Origin: Henriciella sp.
GTDB lineage: Bacteria; Pseudomonadota; Alphaproteobacteria; Caulobacterales; Hyphomonadaceae
Direction of reading: 5' to 3'
DNA length: 60,459 nt
Assembly (NCBI RefSeq): GCF_029937755.1
Contig: NZ_JAPYPG010000012.1
Span: 1-60,459, forward strand
Positions 59,227 through 60,459 of this stretch are shown piece by piece. Under the pieces are notes generated by a model that searched no databases, had not been told where the DNA came from, and worked only from the letters and a program-made list of their open reading frames with translations. Made by a program: the position numbers and the translations under genes. Within the stretch, counting starts at the first letter, position 1. The number at the start of each line of letters is the position of its first letter.

Positions 59227-60301
59227 ACTGTTCTCCGGAAATTTTATCATTCACATTCCAATCCGGTGGATACCATGGAAGTTGAGGTCGGCTCGCTGGT
59301 GTGAACTTTTGCTTTATTCTTGTTCTGCCAGAAACGCCCGGCACGTCTGGATGTGACACGCGAGAATATTTGGAAATTTCACAAAAGAGGTTTTGGCAAT
59401 CGATAAGTTGGAGAGGTCGTCCCCACAAATCATCAAAATGCAGTGTCAATTCCTCGAAATATCGATGCTGGTTCTCCGCCATATGTCTAATTATAGATGA
59501 ATGGGACAATGATTTCGTATCTTTGAAACACTTCGATATCCCATCAATTGCGCCAGGACCGGCAACCACGAACTCCATCTCTGAGAAGTTAATCAGAGGG
59601 CTGTAGTTCAAATCTGTTGTAAACTGGAATGCCAAAAAGGGCCCGATTGACGGGGCCGATAACAATAGTTCGTAAGAGCTCTCCATGGACGAAGAATTGG
59701 ATAGTTTGTTATGAAATTTCTCGTCTATCATCCATCGCAAAAGCTGCAGATGATTTGAATGCTTACGTCTATACCCAAAGACTCGTCCTGCTGACGGCAT
59801 GATATACGCCGCTGAATAATTCCTAATCCCCTCATCCTGTCTTCCAGACAGAAACTTGTCTGCGGCTTCGAATGAAAAATCTTCGAATGTCAGGGGGCCG
59901 AACTCGCCTTCCAATGCAACCCAAGTTTCAATCTTGTTGAATAGCTTGAAGAGCATTATGCGGAAAAAAATGTTCGTATCGTCACTAGGCAGATCATCAC
60001 GATAAATGACTTGTGAAATCAGATACTGACTGACCCTATCAGAGGCTCGGTAAGCATTGGTGAAGCGATAAGTAGAGAGAATTGGATCTTCGGTGAAGAC
60101 AGAACTGTTTGCCCCCGCGATGCGTTTCTTGAAAATTTTCTGTCGCTCGGTCGCAAAGTACCAGTATGCAGAGAACACCGGAGTTACAGCAAGATCATAT
60201 CCCTCAACTTCGATCGATTCGATGATAGGTAATTTGCTCCAGGGCAATGACTCCTGTCGGTCAATATTTATTTGGAACAGTTCCGGTTGCCCAATAATCA
60301 T
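59210..60301 (-). CDS. 5-hmdU DNA kinase helical-domain-like / thymine-hypermodification-type protein
   Basis: A 363-residue protein. Motifs YFATERQKIFKKR (48-60), YRFTNAYRASDRVSQYLI (78-95) and LFKLFNKIETW (117-127) match what I know as the HMUDK helical domain. That domain occurs in 5-hydroxymethyl-deoxyuridine DNA kinases and in proposed glutamyl/putrescinyl-thymine enzymes of phages. A later SAPSIGPFLAFQFTTDLNY and FVVAGPGAIDGISKCF have a glycosylase-like helix-hairpin-helix look. No kinase P-loop is fused. It is convergent with the MazG-like gene (17-bp overlap of 3' ends), so it is physically linked though separately transcribed. It probably acts on modified thymidine in DNA or nucleotides. 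Confidence 0.72.
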   Translation of the reverse strand: MIIGQPELFQINIDRQESLPWSKLPIIESIEVEGYDLAVTPVFSAYWYFATERQKIFKKRIAGANSSVFTEDPILSTYRFTNAYRASDRVSQYLISQVIYRDDLPSDDTNIFFRIMLFKLFNKIETWVALEGEFGPLTFEDFSFEAADKFLSGRQDEGIRNYSAAYIMPSAGRVFGYRRKHSNHLQLLRWMIDEKFHNKLSNSSSMESSYELLLSAPSIGPFLAFQFTTDLNYSPLINFSEMEFVVAGPGAIDGISKCFKDTKSLSHSSIIRHMAENQHRYFEELTLHFDDLWGRPLQLIDCQNLFCEISKYSRVSHPDVPGVSGRTRIKQKFTPASRPQLPWYPPDWNVNDKISGEQFRQSA

Positions 60302-60459
60302 TTGGATACCTTATCCATATGCCAAAAAAGAGGTGTACCTCAGGCAATCCATAACGTGTTAATTCGTTGCTACTCGCAAGCAAAGATTCTTGGCGTATAA
60401 TCCGTGACCTGAGCCCTTCGGCTCCCTCGTTTATTTCGAGAGTCTGACCCTTTCATAGT
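60302..60459. other. Region upstream of the hmdU-kinase-like gene
   Basis: About 160 bases to the window end, AT-rich near 60300-60360, presumably with the promoter of the leftward gene. An AAGG lies about eight bases before its ATG. No further gene is visible. Confidence 0.4.

Overview
The window looks like an alphaproteobacterial chromosome. Indications are the moderately high GC, large TonB receptor, SCP-x-type thiolases, many acyl-CoA dehydrogenases, and mobile modules (DUF3489/DUF2924/serine recombinase; ParB-methyltransferase/DUF5681/terminase) that I know mainly from that class. Family level (Hyphomonadaceae or Sphingomonadales-like) is a guess. No rRNA, tRNA or CRISPR array was found.

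Region 1 (1-5780) is mobile DNA. A complete IS3-family element fills 1-1270. It is followed by a DUF3489/DUF2924/large serine recombinase module with a repeat array downstream, an IS6-family element, the stump of a second IS6 copy, and a possible gene truncated by that stump.

Region 2 (5780-48519) is a catabolic island for CoA-activated, probably branched, cyclic or aromatic carboxylic acids. It holds three acyl-CoA dehydrogenases, four stand-alone crotonases plus a FadJ-like fusion, three thiolases, a CaiB/BaiF CoA-transferase, a hot-dog dehydratase, a thioesterase, two APH-type kinases (one with a DUF6285 partner, as in 4-hydroxyacyl-CoA kinase systems) and three adenylate-forming CoA ligases. 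It also has a CitE-like lyase, an SDR, an alpha/beta hydrolase, a carotenoid-cleavage-type oxygenase, a Rieske oxygenase (alpha and beta), an MFS transporter and a TonB receptor. Regulators are two LuxR-type, two TetR-type and one HxlR-type protein. A fused HMG-CoA-synthase-like/DUF35 protein has lost its catalytic Cys and most zinc ligands, and sits beside an SCP-x-type thiolase. Candidate operators include a KstR2-like palindrome at 29061-29074 and a perfect palindrome on the Rieske promoter at 40003-40019.

Region 3 (48734-54382) is accessory: an HTH/coiled-coil protein, a small secreted protein, an XRE regulator, and a methyltransferase/DUF5681/terminase set without other phage genes.

Region 4 (54660-60301) is the most unusual part. 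A six-gene, tightly packed operon sits behind a promoter whose 17-bp spacer is filled by a palindrome. It encodes a small unknown protein, an XRE regulator, an ImmA/IrrE metallopeptidase fused to a chagasin-like (I42) inhibitor domain, a papain-like cysteine protease, a thymidylate-synthase-like protein and a two-part MazG-like protein. A convergent gene encodes a protein resembling the helical domain of 5-hmdU DNA kinases/thymine-hypermodification enzymes. I infer a conflict system joining a protease/inhibitor switch to thymidine-nucleotide or base-modification chemistry.
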